Of a stretch of DNA of 48,653 bases, positions 1-8,261 are shown in pieces. The position numbers and the translations under genes were made by a program. The stretch comes from Acidobacteriota bacterium. GTDB lineage: Bacteria > Acidobacteriota > Terriglobia > Acidiferrales > UBA7541. Numbering within the stretch: the first letter of the stretch is position 1; the number at the start of each line of letters is the position of its first letter. The notes under the pieces were generated by a model. That model was not told the origin of the DNA. It worked only from the letters and a program-made list of their open reading frames with translations, and did no database searches. The stretch is from positions 1 to 48,653 of the forward strand of contig QHYE01000039.1 of assembly GCA_003224055.1 (NCBI GenBank), read 5' to 3'.

Positions 1-53
1 TCTTTCATATCGCCTGCTTCATCATCGTCTTACGGAGGGTTTTGAAATAGCTT

Positions 54-755
54 CTACACATTTGTCTGCTTCGAAAATGTGTGGATTCCGCATTCGAGTT
101 TTGTTCCGCCCCAGCGGCCAGATCTTGGATTGTTCGGATCCGCGGGCAGCGCGGTGCAGGGCTGGCATCCAATGCTGAGATATCCTTCGTCGTATTGAGG
201 CAGGTGGCTAATCCCATTCGAATTTACGTAATTCCAAACCTGCTCCCAACTCCAGTCCGCAAGCAGGTTTACTTTCCACAGACTCTTGCCCGTGGGAAGG
301 CGATGAAGCTCAACCTTCTTCAGGTTTTTGCGGGTCGGTGACTGTTCGCGCCTCAGGCCCGTGAACCAAACATCGAATGGTTCCAGCGCACCTAGAAGGG
401 GTTCAACCTTGCGCAATTGGCAGCAGCGTGTTGGATCGCTCCGATAGAGGATACCGAAAGCTGATTCTTGTTGCGCGACGGTTTCGGCGGGGAGCACGTT
501 GACGAGATTCAGCGACCATTCTCTCGCCAGGCGGTCGCGGTATTCATATGTTTGCGGAAAATGGTAACCGGTGTCCAAGAAAAGCACCGGCACGTCCGGG
601 ATGCGCTTGCGGAGAAAATGGAGTACTGCCATGTCCTCCGCCTGAAAGCTGCTCGTGAAGCAGGGGCGCGCATTCTTGTTGGCGCCCAGCACGGTTTCAA
701 GCGCTGCCTCAGGTGAGAGAATCTCCACTGTTTCGGCGATTTGATCGACGTTCAT
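54..755 (-). CDS. cysH: APS/PAPS reductase, probably [4Fe-4S] APS reductase type
   Basis: A 233-residue reductase of the assimilatory sulfate pathway that reduces activated sulfate to sulfite in the cytoplasm, normally with thioredoxin. The N-terminal half has the PP-loop-like fold (SSFQAED near residue 35, LDTGYHFPQTY near 60). The cysteine pattern is Cys111-Cys112 (RCCQLRKVEPL), Cys197-x2-Cys200 (SIGCQPC) and Cys222 in ECGIH. In this family the CC plus CxxC set binds a [4Fe-4S] cluster and marks enzymes that use APS; PAPS-specific enzymes lack it. The ECGIH cysteine is the catalytic nucleophile. It is the last gene of the sulfur operon, and its ATG follows the TAA of cysN with no gap. APS preference is inferred from the cysteines and fits the damaged APS-kinase-like domain of the CysN next door. 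Confidence 0.93.
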   Translation of the reverse strand: MNVDQIAETVEILSPEAALETVLGANKNARPCFTSSFQAEDMAVLHFLRKRIPDVPVLFLDTGYHFPQTYEYRDRLAREWSLNLVNVLPAETVAQQESAFGILYRSDPTRCCQLRKVEPLLGALEPFDVWFTGLRREQSPTRKNLKKVELHRLPTGKSLWKVNLLADWSWEQVWNYVNSNGISHLPQYDEGYLSIGCQPCTALPADPNNPRSGRWGGTKLECGIHTFSKQTNV

Positions 756-2513
756 TTAGTTCACCTTTTCCTGATTCTTTTCCGCTCGAGGAAGCCGGAG
801 GGCCTGCGCGAATGCAAGCGCCTGCCCTGCGTGCTCTTCTTCAGACAAATGCGAAGTTTTCGATTCGGCCAGGTCGAAGAAGCGGCCTTCCGAATTCGTT
901 GCGATGAGGCGCTTGGTTTCCGCATCAAGGTCGCTACCGGAATAGAGCACCACGATTCCCGCGGCCTGCGTTACGCGGATTGTTTCTGAGAGCGCAACGG
1001 TAGAAACCGCGGAATCCGTGAGATGGAGAACTTCGAAACCTTGCTCGAACAGATGGCGTTCGAGCCTGGTCGCAAGCGCTTGCCGGCCCTCGAGCAGCAG
1101 CACGGCGGGCCAATGCCCGCGCCGGATGCGACGTTCCTGCGCGGACACCGGTGAACCGGCTGGAATCCGCAGATTCGCTGCTGCTTCCGCCGGAGCACTC
1201 CCTCGTTTTGCGGCCGGATCTTCTTGAATCATTCCTGCGCCCACGGTGGCGTTCGAAAGGGCGTCGATCAAGATGAAACTGCCTGTCGTTCGATTGCTGG
1301 CATACGGATCAAAGAAGAGCGGCACGTTGGCTTCGAACTCAACCGAACCAATTTCGTTCATCCGCAGTTGCGTCGCCTGCTCCTGCATGAGCGTATTGAT
1401 GTTGACGCGATGGCGGATGCGCGTGGCGCGGATTTTCGTCTGGCGAACCGTGTGTTTGACGAGATAAGTGCGTCCCAATTCCAGGGGATTGGCGTGAAGC
1501 CACACAACCGTGGCGTGAAAATTCCGAGCGACGCGGGGTACATCAAGGGAGGACACCAGCATATCGCCACGGCTGAGGTCGATCTCCGCTTCAAGCTGCA
1601 ACGTCACCGACATCGGCGAGGAAGCGCGGGGCAGGTCGCCATCGTACGTCACGATCGAGTGCACGCGCGTTTTTTGTCCGGAGGGCAGCGCCACAACGGA
1701 ATCGCCGGGGCGTACAACACCGCTCGCAATGCGCCCGGCAAAGCCGCGAAAATTTGCATCGGGCCGAATGACGCTCTGAATGGGGAACCGAAAGCCCTCC
1801 AAAGAATCACTGTCAGGCAGGGGCACGGTTTCCAAATGCTCGAGCAGCGTTGGCCCGTCGTACCAGCGCATTCGCGCGCTGCGCTCGACTATGTTGTCTC
1901 CTTCAAGCGCGCTGATGGGGATGCACTGGACGTTGGTGATTCCAAGCTGGGCAGCCAGAGTGACGAAGTCGTCTTTCAACTTCAGAAAGAGATCTTCGCG
2001 ATACTCGGCCAGGTCCATCTTGTTCACAGCGGCAAGCACGTGTTTGATTCCCAGAACGGAAGCAATAAATGCGTGGCGCCGCGTTTGCGCAAGAAGTCCT
2101 TTGGTAGCGTCAATCAAAATGACAGCCAAGTCGGCTGTCGAAGCGCCTGTCGCCATGTTTCGGGTGTATTGTTCGTGGCCGGGCGTGTCTGCAATGATGA
2201 ATTTGCGCCGCGAGGTTGCAAAATAGCGGTAAGCCACGTCAATGGTGATGCCCTGCTCGCGTTCGGCACGCAGGCCATCCGTGATCAGCGAAAAATCGAT
2301 GGGGCCTGTGGAACGGTTGATGCGGCTCCGCTTCACCGAGGCCAGCTGATCTTCGTAGACGGCCTTGGAATCGTGCAGTAGCCGCCCGATCAGAGTCGAC
2401 TTGCCGTCGTCGACGCTCCCCGCCGTTGTAAAGCGAAGAAGCTTGGTGCTCAGGTCCTGATCGAGAAAAGCAGCGAATGCATCTGCGGGTGCGTTTTTTG
2501 CGGAAGAGATCAT
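756..2513 (-). CDS. cysN: Sulfate adenylyltransferase subunit 1 (CysN) with a degenerate APS-kinase-like C-terminal domain
   Basis: The 585-residue GTPase subunit of ATP sulfurylase, which couples GTP hydrolysis to formation of APS from sulfate and ATP. The GTPase motifs are intact: GSVDDGKST (32-40), DTPGH (109-113) and NKMD (164-167), followed by two EF-Tu-like beta-barrel domains to about residue 430. Residues about 457-580 align in order with the APS kinase (CysC) part of CysNC fusions, from VSAQERRIRRGHWPAVL onward. The glycine-rich P-loop that should follow is absent (LLLEGRQALATRLER instead) and the usual DGDN segment reads LTDS. The tail is therefore unlikely to phosphorylate APS. The start ATG overlaps the TGA of cysD (ATGA), which indicates translational coupling. 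Confidence 0.93.
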   Translation of the reverse strand: MISSAKNAPADAFAAFLDQDLSTKLLRFTTAGSVDDGKSTLIGRLLHDSKAVYEDQLASVKRSRINRSTGPIDFSLITDGLRAEREQGITIDVAYRYFATSRRKFIIADTPGHEQYTRNMATGASTADLAVILIDATKGLLAQTRRHAFIASVLGIKHVLAAVNKMDLAEYREDLFLKLKDDFVTLAAQLGITNVQCIPISALEGDNIVERSARMRWYDGPTLLEHLETVPLPDSDSLEGFRFPIQSVIRPDANFRGFAGRIASGVVRPGDSVVALPSGQKTRVHSIVTYDGDLPRASSPMSVTLQLEAEIDLSRGDMLVSSLDVPRVARNFHATVVWLHANPLELGRTYLVKHTVRQTKIRATRIRHRVNINTLMQEQATQLRMNEIGSVEFEANVPLFFDPYASNRTTGSFILIDALSNATVGAGMIQEDPAAKRGSAPAEAAANLRIPAGSPVSAQERRIRRGHWPAVLLLEGRQALATRLERHLFEQGFEVLHLTDSAVSTVALSETIRVTQAAGIVVLYSGSDLDAETKRLIATNSEGRFFDLAESKTSHLSEEEHAGQALAFAQALRLPRAEKNQEKVN

Positions 2514-3484
2514 CAGAAGTATCCCTCCCGTTTTTTGAGTTCCATGGAGCCTTCTTCATCGTGGTCAATCGCGCGATTCTCGCGCTCGGAGCGGCGGAAC
2601 GAAACCATCTCTTCAATGATCTTTGGCAGAGTGTCCGCCTCGGAGCGGATGGCTCCCGTGCAGGAAACGCAACCGAGAGACCGCATGCGGCACTTCAGTG
2701 TTTGCGTTTTTTCTCCCGGCAAGAGCTGCGAGGAATTGTTGATGACCACAATGGAGCCGTTTCGCAAAACGACTTCGCGTTCCCGCGAAAAATAGAGCGG
2801 CACAATCGGAATTTGTTCCACGTGAATGTACAGCCAGACATCCAGCTCGGTCCAATTCGAAAGCGGGAAGACGCGGATGCTTTCGCCCTTATCCAGGCGC
2901 GAGTTGAAGATATTCCACAACTCCGGCCTCTGGTTCTTGGGGTCCCACTGGCCGAGAGAATCGCGGAAGGAGTAGATGCGTTCTTTCGCGCGCGATTTTT
3001 CTTCGTCGCGGCGTGCTCCGCCGAAGGCCGCGTCGAAACCACCTTCGGTGAGGGCGTCAAGTAGAGATTTCGTCTTCAGCAGCCCGCAGCACTTTTGGGT
3101 ACCCAGCAAAAATGGGTTGGCGCCTGCGTCCAGAGCATCCTGGTTCTTGTGCACGATCAGTTCGGCGCCGATCTGTTTCGCATAGGAATCGCGAAATTCG
3201 ATCATTTCCGGGAATTTGAAACTTGTGTCGATGTGGAGCAGGGGAAACGGGATCTTCCCAGGGAAGAACGCTTTCTGCGCGAGCCGCAGCATGACCGAAG
3301 AATCTTTTCCGATCGAATAGAGCATGACCGGCCGGGCAAATTCCGCTGCCGCCTCGCGGAGAATATAGATGCTCTCCGACTCCAGCATACGAAGGTGATT
3401 TAGCCTCTTCGATACAAGCAGCTCCGGACTCTCGCTGGCGACCGAAGAGTCCTGCCGTTCGATTGAAATTTCCGATATGCCCAC
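2513..3484 (-). CDS. cysD: Sulfate adenylyltransferase subunit 2 (CysD)
   Basis: Catalytic PP-loop subunit of ATP sulfurylase, about 323 residues with this start, close to the family's usual length of about 300. The ATP pyrophosphatase loop [10 protein letters not shown] lies near residues 57-66, and [11 protein letters not shown] and the [15 protein letters not shown] segment are typical of CysD. I chose the GTG at 3484 because GGAGG sits six bases upstream and because the longer reading frame (from 3526) would run into the ssuC stop. It lies 17 bp after ssuC and overlaps cysN by the ATGA signature, so subunits 2 and 1 are translationally coupled in the normal D-then-N order. Confidence 0.94.
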   Translation of the reverse strand: MGISEISIERQDSSVASESPELLVSKRLNHLRMLESESIYILREAAAEFARPVMLYSIGKDSSVMLRLAQKAFFPGKIPFPLLHIDTSFKFPEMIEFRDSYAKQIGAELIVHKNQDALDAGANPFLLGTQKCCGLLKTKSLLDALTEGGFDAAFGGARRDEEKSRAKERIYSFRDSLGQWDPKNQRPELWNIFNSRLDKGESIRVFPLSNWTELDVWLYIHVEQIPIVPLYFSREREVVLRNGSIVVINNSSQLLPGEKTQTLKCRMRSLGCVSCTGAIRSEADTLPKIIEEMVSFRRSERENRAIDHDEEGSMELKKREGYF

Positions 3485-3501
3485 TCTAAACCTCCAAATC
3501 C

Positions 3502-4272
3502 TTATGCCGCCGAGGACAAGCCCCATTTCCTGCGAAGGTTTCTTTCGACGACGCGAAAAACGAGTCCGTCGACGGCAAACCCAATGAGAATGATGACCAC
3601 CATCACTGCTACCACCTGGCTGATGTCATTGAGGTCGCGCCCCATCATCAGAAGCTGACCCAGCCCGAGACTGACAAAAATCATTTCTCCCGCGAGGAGC
3701 GAGCGCCACGCGAAGGCCCAGCCCTGTTTCAGGCCGGAGACCAGATGAGGAAGGCTAGCGGGCAAGAGGACATACAGAAAGAGCCGCGCGCCGCTCGCAC
3801 CGAGATTGCGGCCGGCCATGGCGTAGATTCGCGGAACGTTTCGAAGACCAGCCTCGACATTGATGCTGATGGAGAGCAGCGAGCCCATAACGACGACAAA
3901 AAGAATCGCTTTCTCGCTCAGTCCGAACCAGAGGATCGCCAGGGGCAGCCAGCAAATACTCGGCATGCTTTGCACGCTCACGACCAGGCGGCCAAGGGTC
4001 TCCTCCAGAAAATCGCTGTGCGCAAGAAGCAGCCCCAGCGCGCCGCCAAGGATGACGGATAGGGCGTAGCCCACGAGCATGCGTTTCAAGCTGACACCGA
4101 TGCCGATCCAAAACGTGTGATCCGAAAAACCGATTCGAAGGGCCTCGAAGACGCTGGCGGGAGTTGGAAATACATAAGGAGGCCAGAGCTTCAAGAGGAC
4201 AAGGCTTTGCCAAAGCGCCAGCACAAAGGCGTAGAAGCCGACTTGTCTCGCGATCTTACGCAAATTGTTCAT
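3502..4272 (-). CDS. ssuC: ABC transporter permease, SsuC/TauC family
   Basis: A 256-residue inner-membrane permease of the BPD_transp_1 fold with about six hydrophobic segments. It carries the EAA-type cytoplasmic loop ([20 protein letters not shown], roughly residues 153-172) that contacts the ATPase. It belongs to the nitrate/sulfonate/taurine group of importers, and its place between ssuB and cysD points to a sulfur compound. The ATG at 4272 overlaps the end of ssuB by 17 bp. The exact substrate (sulfonate, sulfate ester or other) cannot be read from sequence, and no SsuD-type desulfonating monooxygenase is present in the window. Confidence 0.88.
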   Translation of the reverse strand: MNNLRKIARQVGFYAFVLALWQSLVLLKLWPPYVFPTPASVFEALRIGFSDHTFWIGIGVSLKRMLVGYALSVILGGALGLLLAHSDFLEETLGRLVVSVQSMPSICWLPLAILWFGLSEKAILFVVVMGSLLSISINVEAGLRNVPRIYAMAGRNLGASGARLFLYVLLPASLPHLVSGLKQGWAFAWRSLLAGEMIFVSLGLGQLLMMGRDLNDISQVVAVMVVIILIGFAVDGLVFRVVERNLRRKWGLSSAA

Positions 4273-5092
4273 GATGAAATTCAGCTCGCACGGATTTGTC
4301 GATTTCTTCGCGAAGATGCCCGAGGACTTTCTTGGACATGGAGGCCACCTCGGGATCTTCGATATGACGAGGCCGCGCCAGAGAGATGGAGAACTTTGTT
4401 TTGATGCGGCCTGGCCGGTAGCTCAAAACGAGGACACGATCGCCGAGGCGGACCGCTTCGCGCACATTGTGGGTGACGAAGATGATGGTTTGCCCGGTCT
4501 CGCGCCAGACGCGTTCGAGCTCGTCGTGGAGGAGGTCGCGGGTTTGCGCATCCAGAGCTGCGAATGGCTCGTCCATCAACAGCACGTCCGGCTGCATGGC
4601 CAGCGCGCGAGCCAGCGCCACGCGTTGCTTCATGCCACCGGAAAGTTGATGCGGATGGTGCTCTTCGAATTGGGAGAGATGAACGAGATCCAAGTAGTAG
4701 CCGGCCTGCTCACGCCGCTCTTTCGTGTTTACGCCTTTTTGCCGCAGGCCAAATTCGACGTTTTCCCGCGCCGTGAGCCAAGGAAAAAGTCCCAGCTCCT
4801 GGAACAGGAGTATGCGGTCGGGGCCGGGTTCTAGCACTTTGCGGCCATCAATCCAGATTTCTCCTGTCGAGGGGCGATCGAGTCCCGCGATGAGATGAAG
4901 CAATGTGGACTTGCCGCACCCGGAGGGACCGACAATGCACAAAAATTCTCCCGGGAGGACTTCGAGATTGATATTTTCGAGAGCCGCCAGCTGGCCGCCA
5001 TGACCTGACGGGAAGTGACGTGACACGCCATCCACACGGATCTTGTTGTTCACGGCACGGAGCGGCAATTGTGCTTCCATGAGTGCAGCCAT
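4256..5092 (-). CDS. ssuB: ABC transporter ATP-binding protein, SsuB/TauB family
   Basis: ATPase of the sulfonate/nitrate-type importer, about 278 residues. Visible motifs are Walker A GPSGCGKST, the Q-loop in LLFQELGLFPWLT, the signature LSGGMKQR, Walker B VLLMDEPFAALD and the switch histidine in FVTHNVREA. I chose the ATG at 5092 because GGGAGG lies five bases upstream; the longer frame from 5149 would begin at a TTG without such a site. It follows ssuA by about 100 bp and overlaps ssuC. GLFPWLTARENVEFGL is typical of the TauB/SsuB branch. Confidence 0.9.
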   Translation of the reverse strand: MAALMEAQLPLRAVNNKIRVDGVSRHFPSGHGGQLAALENINLEVLPGEFLCIVGPSGCGKSTLLHLIAGLDRPSTGEIWIDGRKVLEPGPDRILLFQELGLFPWLTARENVEFGLRQKGVNTKERREQAGYYLDLVHLSQFEEHHPHQLSGGMKQRVALARALAMQPDVLLMDEPFAALDAQTRDLLHDELERVWRETGQTIIFVTHNVREAVRLGDRVLVLSYRPGRIKTKFSISLARPRHIEDPEVASMSKKVLGHLREEIDKSVRAEFHHEQFA

Positions 5093-5191
5093 CTCAGCCT
5101 CCCAACCCTGCTTCCAGAGAATCAGTGCATCAAAAATCATCACGTTCAAGCGGCAACGCTCTGGGCCAGTTTCGTCCCTGCTTTTGCAAGA

Positions 5192-6211
5192 TCATTGGAT
5201 GGGCTTCGCTTTCTTTTCCAGAAGTACCTCGTTCAAGAGAGCCAAATCGTAGAGGCCTGAGAGGTCGGGACGTTCACGGCCCAAAAATCCCGCATCGTAG
5301 GCCTGCTGTGCTGAGGTCAGAAGAGAGCTGCGAATCGGATCGTAGGTGGCTTGCAAGCGCGAGAAGGATTCGTCCAGCACTTTCGGCGGAAGCGCCTTGC
5401 CGGTGTCTTTCTGAAGTTGCGCATTGATGATTTGTTTTGCTTCCGCGGGCTTTGCGTTGATCCATTCCGTCAGCTCGACGTGGGCACGGAGCCAGTTCTT
5501 GACGACGTCCGAGTGCTCGCGAAGGAAGGAGGTCCGCACAATCAAATGTGCGGTGACGAATTGACAATTGGGCCAGAGGTCGCGCTCATCCACGAAGAGG
5601 CGGGCATTGGCCTCCTGGATGAGGCGCGAAGCCCACGGTTCGGGCGCCCAAGCAGCGTCGATTTCCCCCTTGAGAAAAAGCGTGAGTTGGTCAGGGTTGG
5701 CAATCGGGATGACCAGGACATCGCCGCCTTTGTCCCGCGTTTTCAAGCTGTGCGCCTGTAGCCAGGCACGCAGAGCGACGTCCTGCGTGTTGCCTAGCTG
5801 CGGCGTGGCGATTTTCTTGCCATGAAAATCCTCGGGCTTCGCAATGCCAGCAGCGGAACGCACGACCAGGGCTGCTCCGCCGCTGGTGGCGCCTGCAATG
5901 ACGCGCAGAGCCTCGCCTTTGGAACGCACATAGCCGGCAATGGCCGGATTCGGGCCGACGTAAGCTAGATCGAGTGCTCCGGCGAACAGAGCTTCAATCA
6001 CGGATGGTCCAGCGTTGAAGACTTTCCATTCGATGGGCGCACCGGGACCGAGGGCCTGATCAAATCGGCCCTGAGCTCGTCCGACAAGGGCTTGGGAATG
6101 CGTGACGTTTGGAAAATAGCCCGCGCGCACCGCGGCGCGTGCGCTTTGCCCACGCGCCGGACCGGCCGCAAGGAGGAGCATGAAAATCGTAAGTGGGATT
6201 CGTGATTTCAA
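5192..6211 (-). CDS. ssuA: ABC transporter substrate-binding protein, aliphatic sulfonate (SsuA) type
   Basis: Periplasmic binding protein of the NMT1/SsuA group, 339 residues with the start chosen here. The TTG at 6211 has GGAG seven bases upstream and gives a good Sec signal peptide (MKSRIPLTIFMLLLAAGPAR). The frame stays open upstream to 6316, but that part is the arm and T-runs of an intrinsic terminator, so it is not coding. The mature part starts with RAGYFPNVTHSQALVG and contains ALFAGALDLAYVGPNPAIAG, the ligand-cleft region of sulfonate/nitrate binders. First gene of the operon leading to ssuBC-cysDNH. Expression is probably controlled at the upstream terminator. Confidence 0.87.
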   Translation of the reverse strand: MKSRIPLTIFMLLLAAGPARGQSARAAVRAGYFPNVTHSQALVGRAQGRFDQALGPGAPIEWKVFNAGPSVIEALFAGALDLAYVGPNPAIAGYVRSKGEALRVIAGATSGGAALVVRSAAGIAKPEDFHGKKIATPQLGNTQDVALRAWLQAHSLKTRDKGGDVLVIPIANPDQLTLFLKGEIDAAWAPEPWASRLIQEANARLFVDERDLWPNCQFVTAHLIVRTSFLREHSDVVKNWLRAHVELTEWINAKPAEAKQIINAQLQKDTGKALPPKVLDESFSRLQATYDPIRSSLLTSAQQAYDAGFLGRERPDLSGLYDLALLNEVLLEKKAKPIQ

Positions 6212-6298
6212 GCCATTGCTCCGCTCACCCGGTCCGAAAAAGTAGAGCCTCTTTGCTCTGGCCTTCAAAAATTCGCTCCTAGGCAAAAAACAAAAAAC

Positions 6299-6334
6299 AA
6301 AAAACCCACCTGCCAACTATTCCTTGGCGGTGGG
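6299..6334 (-). terminator. Intrinsic terminator in the leader of the sulfur operon (attenuator candidate)
   Basis: Read on the minus strand, CCCACC-GCCAA (6334-6324), a seven-base loop and TTGGC-A-GGTGGG (6316-6305) form an 11-bp stem with one bulged A, followed by TTTTTTG repeated three times. It stands about 90 nt before the ssuA start, and no protein gene lies upstream on that strand. It is therefore placed to stop transcription within the operon's own leader. Confidence 0.75.
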
Positions 6335-6430
6335 TCGGAAACCTTTCAGCTAGAATTTAAGTCTCTAGATACCTAGCCTCCCCGCGCCAAAGCACACACC
6401 CTCGCGACATGGACAGCAGGGACATATCTG
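6335..6430 (-). promoter_or_regulatory. Structured 5' leader upstream of the sulfur-operon terminator
   Basis: On the minus strand the leader before the terminator holds competing inverted repeats. GCTAG (6377-6373) can pair with CTAGC (6353-6349), while an overlapping CTAGA can pair with TCTAG. GGTTTCC follows directly before the terminator arm. I could not match it to a known SAM-family or other riboswitch consensus, and no convincing -35/-10 pair was found. Riboswitch, peptide leader and protein-bound attenuator all remain possible. Confidence 0.4.
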
Positions 6431-6780
6431 GGAGGTCTTTTTGGAGCGAGAGAACATACAAGAGTACTTTACGCGCCGGAGTGCAAATTGCCAAAACCAA
6501 AATTTTGATGCTTTCCAGCTAAATTTTGATTCCTTGATTCGGAGTGCAAATCAGGAGCCTTGCGCAATTAACGTGGTTGCTGACCTAACCGTCGCCCCTC
6601 ATTCTCACTGCCGCGACCCGAATGCGAAACTACATTGTATTTTCATCGGTTGTAACCTAAAACGAATTAATTCACACTATCGCGCTAGCCCGGGCCCGTG
6701 AGTACCAGCACCAACTTGAATCTGACTGCCGGCGAGGCAGCGATGCCAAAGTTCGCTCCAGCGCAACCCAGGAGGAACGC
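6431..6780. other. Non-coding region between the divergent sulfur operon and the rraA-like cluster
   Basis: About 350 bp, more AT-rich than its neighbours, with no credible gene. It holds a 12-bp direct repeat (CGGAGTGCAAAT at 6477-6488 and 6540-6551) and two copies of AAATTTTGAT between 6499 and 6530. These could be regulator sites for either divergent unit. A strong ribosome-binding site (AGGAGG, five bases before ATG 6781) ends the region. Confidence 0.4.
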
Positions 6781-7566
6781 ATGAGCAGTATTCATGGTTT
6801 CGTGGGACCAAACCGATTCAAAGGTTTCTTCGCAATTGTGACACTATCGCTTGCCCTGACGGTTGGCGTCGCCTGGACGCCAACGGCAAAGCCGCGTCAA
6901 GAACACCAACCCGCACAGGAGGATGCGGCACTGCTGGAAGGCTACCGCCACGTCGAAGTGGCTTCGGTGTCGGACGCACTGGAGCAAATCGCAGGACGAA
7001 AAATGTACCTGTCGCATCGCATGCGCTCCATCTTTCCCACGCGCTTCGCCGGATTCGCGGTTACGGTTGCGCTGAAGAAGGAGACAAATCACGATTCCGA
7101 GGCGCTGAAGGGCATGCTTGCGGCGATCGATCAAGGCGCGCCGAATTCCGTGTACGTGATGGTCGTCGAAGACGGAGCCGACATTGCCGGAATGGGCGGC
7201 TTGATGGGAACGGCGATGTCTGCTCGAAATTTCTCCGGAGCCGTCATTGATGGCGGAGTGCGCGATGTTGCTTACTTGCAGAAGATTGGTTTTCCGGTGT
7301 ACGCGCTGGGGATCGTGCCTTCCACTTCAATCGGGCACTACCGTTTCGCAGGATCAAATATCCGTGTCGTTTGTGACGGAGTCGAAGTCCGTCCCGCTGA
7401 CATTGTCGTTGCGGACCCGGATGGCGTCGTCGTGGTGCCGCGCGCGCTTGCTCCAAAAGTGCTTGCGCTCGCCCAGGAGATGGATTTCAAGGAGCACTCC
7501 ATGTACGCGGTGATCGAAAAGCTCAAGTCCATCGAGGAAGCTGTCAAGAAGTTTGGCCGGCTCTAG
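6781..7566 (+). CDS. Exported RraA-like protein (HMG/CHA aldolase family)
   Basis: A 261-residue protein with an N-terminal hydrophobic signal segment (GFFAIVTLSLALTVGVAW), then an RraA/4-hydroxy-4-methyl-2-oxoglutarate aldolase-like domain from about residue 55. Family landmarks include VSDALEQ near the domain start, GGLMGTAMSAR, and GAVIDGGVRD with the Arg-Asp pair that binds substrate and metal in aldolase members, followed by GFPVYALGIVPSTS and ADPDGVVVVP. RraA itself is a cytoplasmic RNase E inhibitor, so an export signal argues for an enzymatic role. It is first in a plus-strand cluster with a RidA-like protein, a SelA-fold PLP enzyme and an MFS permease, which suggests cleavage of a keto acid made by the neighbours. 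The substrate is unknown. Confidence 0.82.
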   Translation: MSSIHGFVGPNRFKGFFAIVTLSLALTVGVAWTPTAKPRQEHQPAQEDAALLEGYRHVEVASVSDALEQIAGRKMYLSHRMRSIFPTRFAGFAVTVALKKETNHDSEALKGMLAAIDQGAPNSVYVMVVEDGADIAGMGGLMGTAMSARNFSGAVIDGGVRDVAYLQKIGFPVYALGIVPSTSIGHYRFAGSNIRVVCDGVEVRPADIVVADPDGVVVVPRALAPKVLALAQEMDFKEHSMYAVIEKLKSIEEAVKKFGRL

Positions 7567-7734
7567 AGAAGCCGGACCATTTCTTGGGCGTTGCTGTCGT
7601 GCGTTGGCACGAATGAAGGACGCGGCGAACGGCAAACGGTTCCCGGCCATCGCTGCGAACAGGGATGTTTTCACTTTTGGATCGCCCTAGGAGATTGAAT
7701 TTCTGCAATCATGCATTTAGAGGAGGTACAAGAG

Positions 7735-8259
7735 ATGATGCTAGGTAGCAGTACTAGAAGAAGTTTCGCAACTCGTTTTGCATCTCTTTTTGCGGGAGCT
7801 GGGATCGCGGGATTGTTCTCCAATGCCGCTGCTTCGGCTGGGCAGGTGCAAGGCGGCGTCCAGAAACTGAACTACGAAGGTAAACCCGCCGGCGGAACCG
7901 GATTCATCACGCCGCTCATCGTTCACAATGGCGTGATCTACATCGCCGGCCAGGGCGCTCATTCCCGCGACAAAGGCGAAACGTTTCCGAAGGATATTGA
8001 GAATCACACACGCCACGTGATGGAAGGCGTCAAGACACTCGTTGAAGCGGGCGGCGGCACGATGGACAGCATCTTGCAGCTCACCGTCTACCTCGCGAGC
8101 ATCGACTACTACGACGGCATGAACCAGGTTTTTAAGACATATTTTCCCCACGGTGGGCCTGCGCGCACTACTGTTGCCGTCGCGGCGCTTCCAGGCGATT
8201 CGCTCGTGGAAATCAATTGCACAGCAGCGGTAGTGGCCGCTGCAAGGAAGGGAGCGTAG
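7735..8259 (+). CDS. Tat-exported RidA (YjgF/YER057c/UK114) family protein
   Basis: A 174-residue RidA-fold protein. The start at 7735 is set by GGAGG eight bases upstream; an in-frame ATG at 7711 lies before that site. The N-terminus (STRRSFATRFASLFAG) is a twin-arginine signal, unusual for a family that mostly hydrolyses enamines and imines in the cytosol. The domain includes GGTGFITPLIVHNGVIYIAG, the MEGVKTLVEAGG helix, LTVYLASIDYYDGMN and a C-terminal GDSLVEINCTAAV. The usual catalytic arginine region reads GGPARTTVAVAALPG, so the Arg is kept. It ends 2 bp before the SelA-like gene, consistent with action on that enzyme's reactive product. Confidence 0.85.
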   Translation: MMLGSSTRRSFATRFASLFAGAGIAGLFSNAAASAGQVQGGVQKLNYEGKPAGGTGFITPLIVHNGVIYIAGQGAHSRDKGETFPKDIENHTRHVMEGVKTLVEAGGGTMDSILQLTVYLASIDYYDGMNQVFKTYFPHGGPARTTVAVAALPGDSLVEINCTAAVVAAARKGA

Positions 8260-8261
8260 CT

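Noticed and set aside
56-82. Hairpin ACACATTT...AAATGTGT at the end of cysH as a terminator
   Set aside because: The stem overlaps the final codons and no T-run follows on the minus strand.
1224-2381. 385-residue plus-strand frame
   Set aside because: It is the complement of cysN, whose GTPase motifs and operon context are clear.
6212-6316. N-terminal extension of SsuA to 6316
   Set aside because: The extension is encoded by the terminator arm and T-runs; the TTG at 6211 has a ribosome-binding site and gives a proper signal peptide.
6441-6701. 86-residue plus-strand frame in the divergent promoter region
   Set aside because: TTG start without a site, AT-rich repetitive content and no family features; more likely non-coding.
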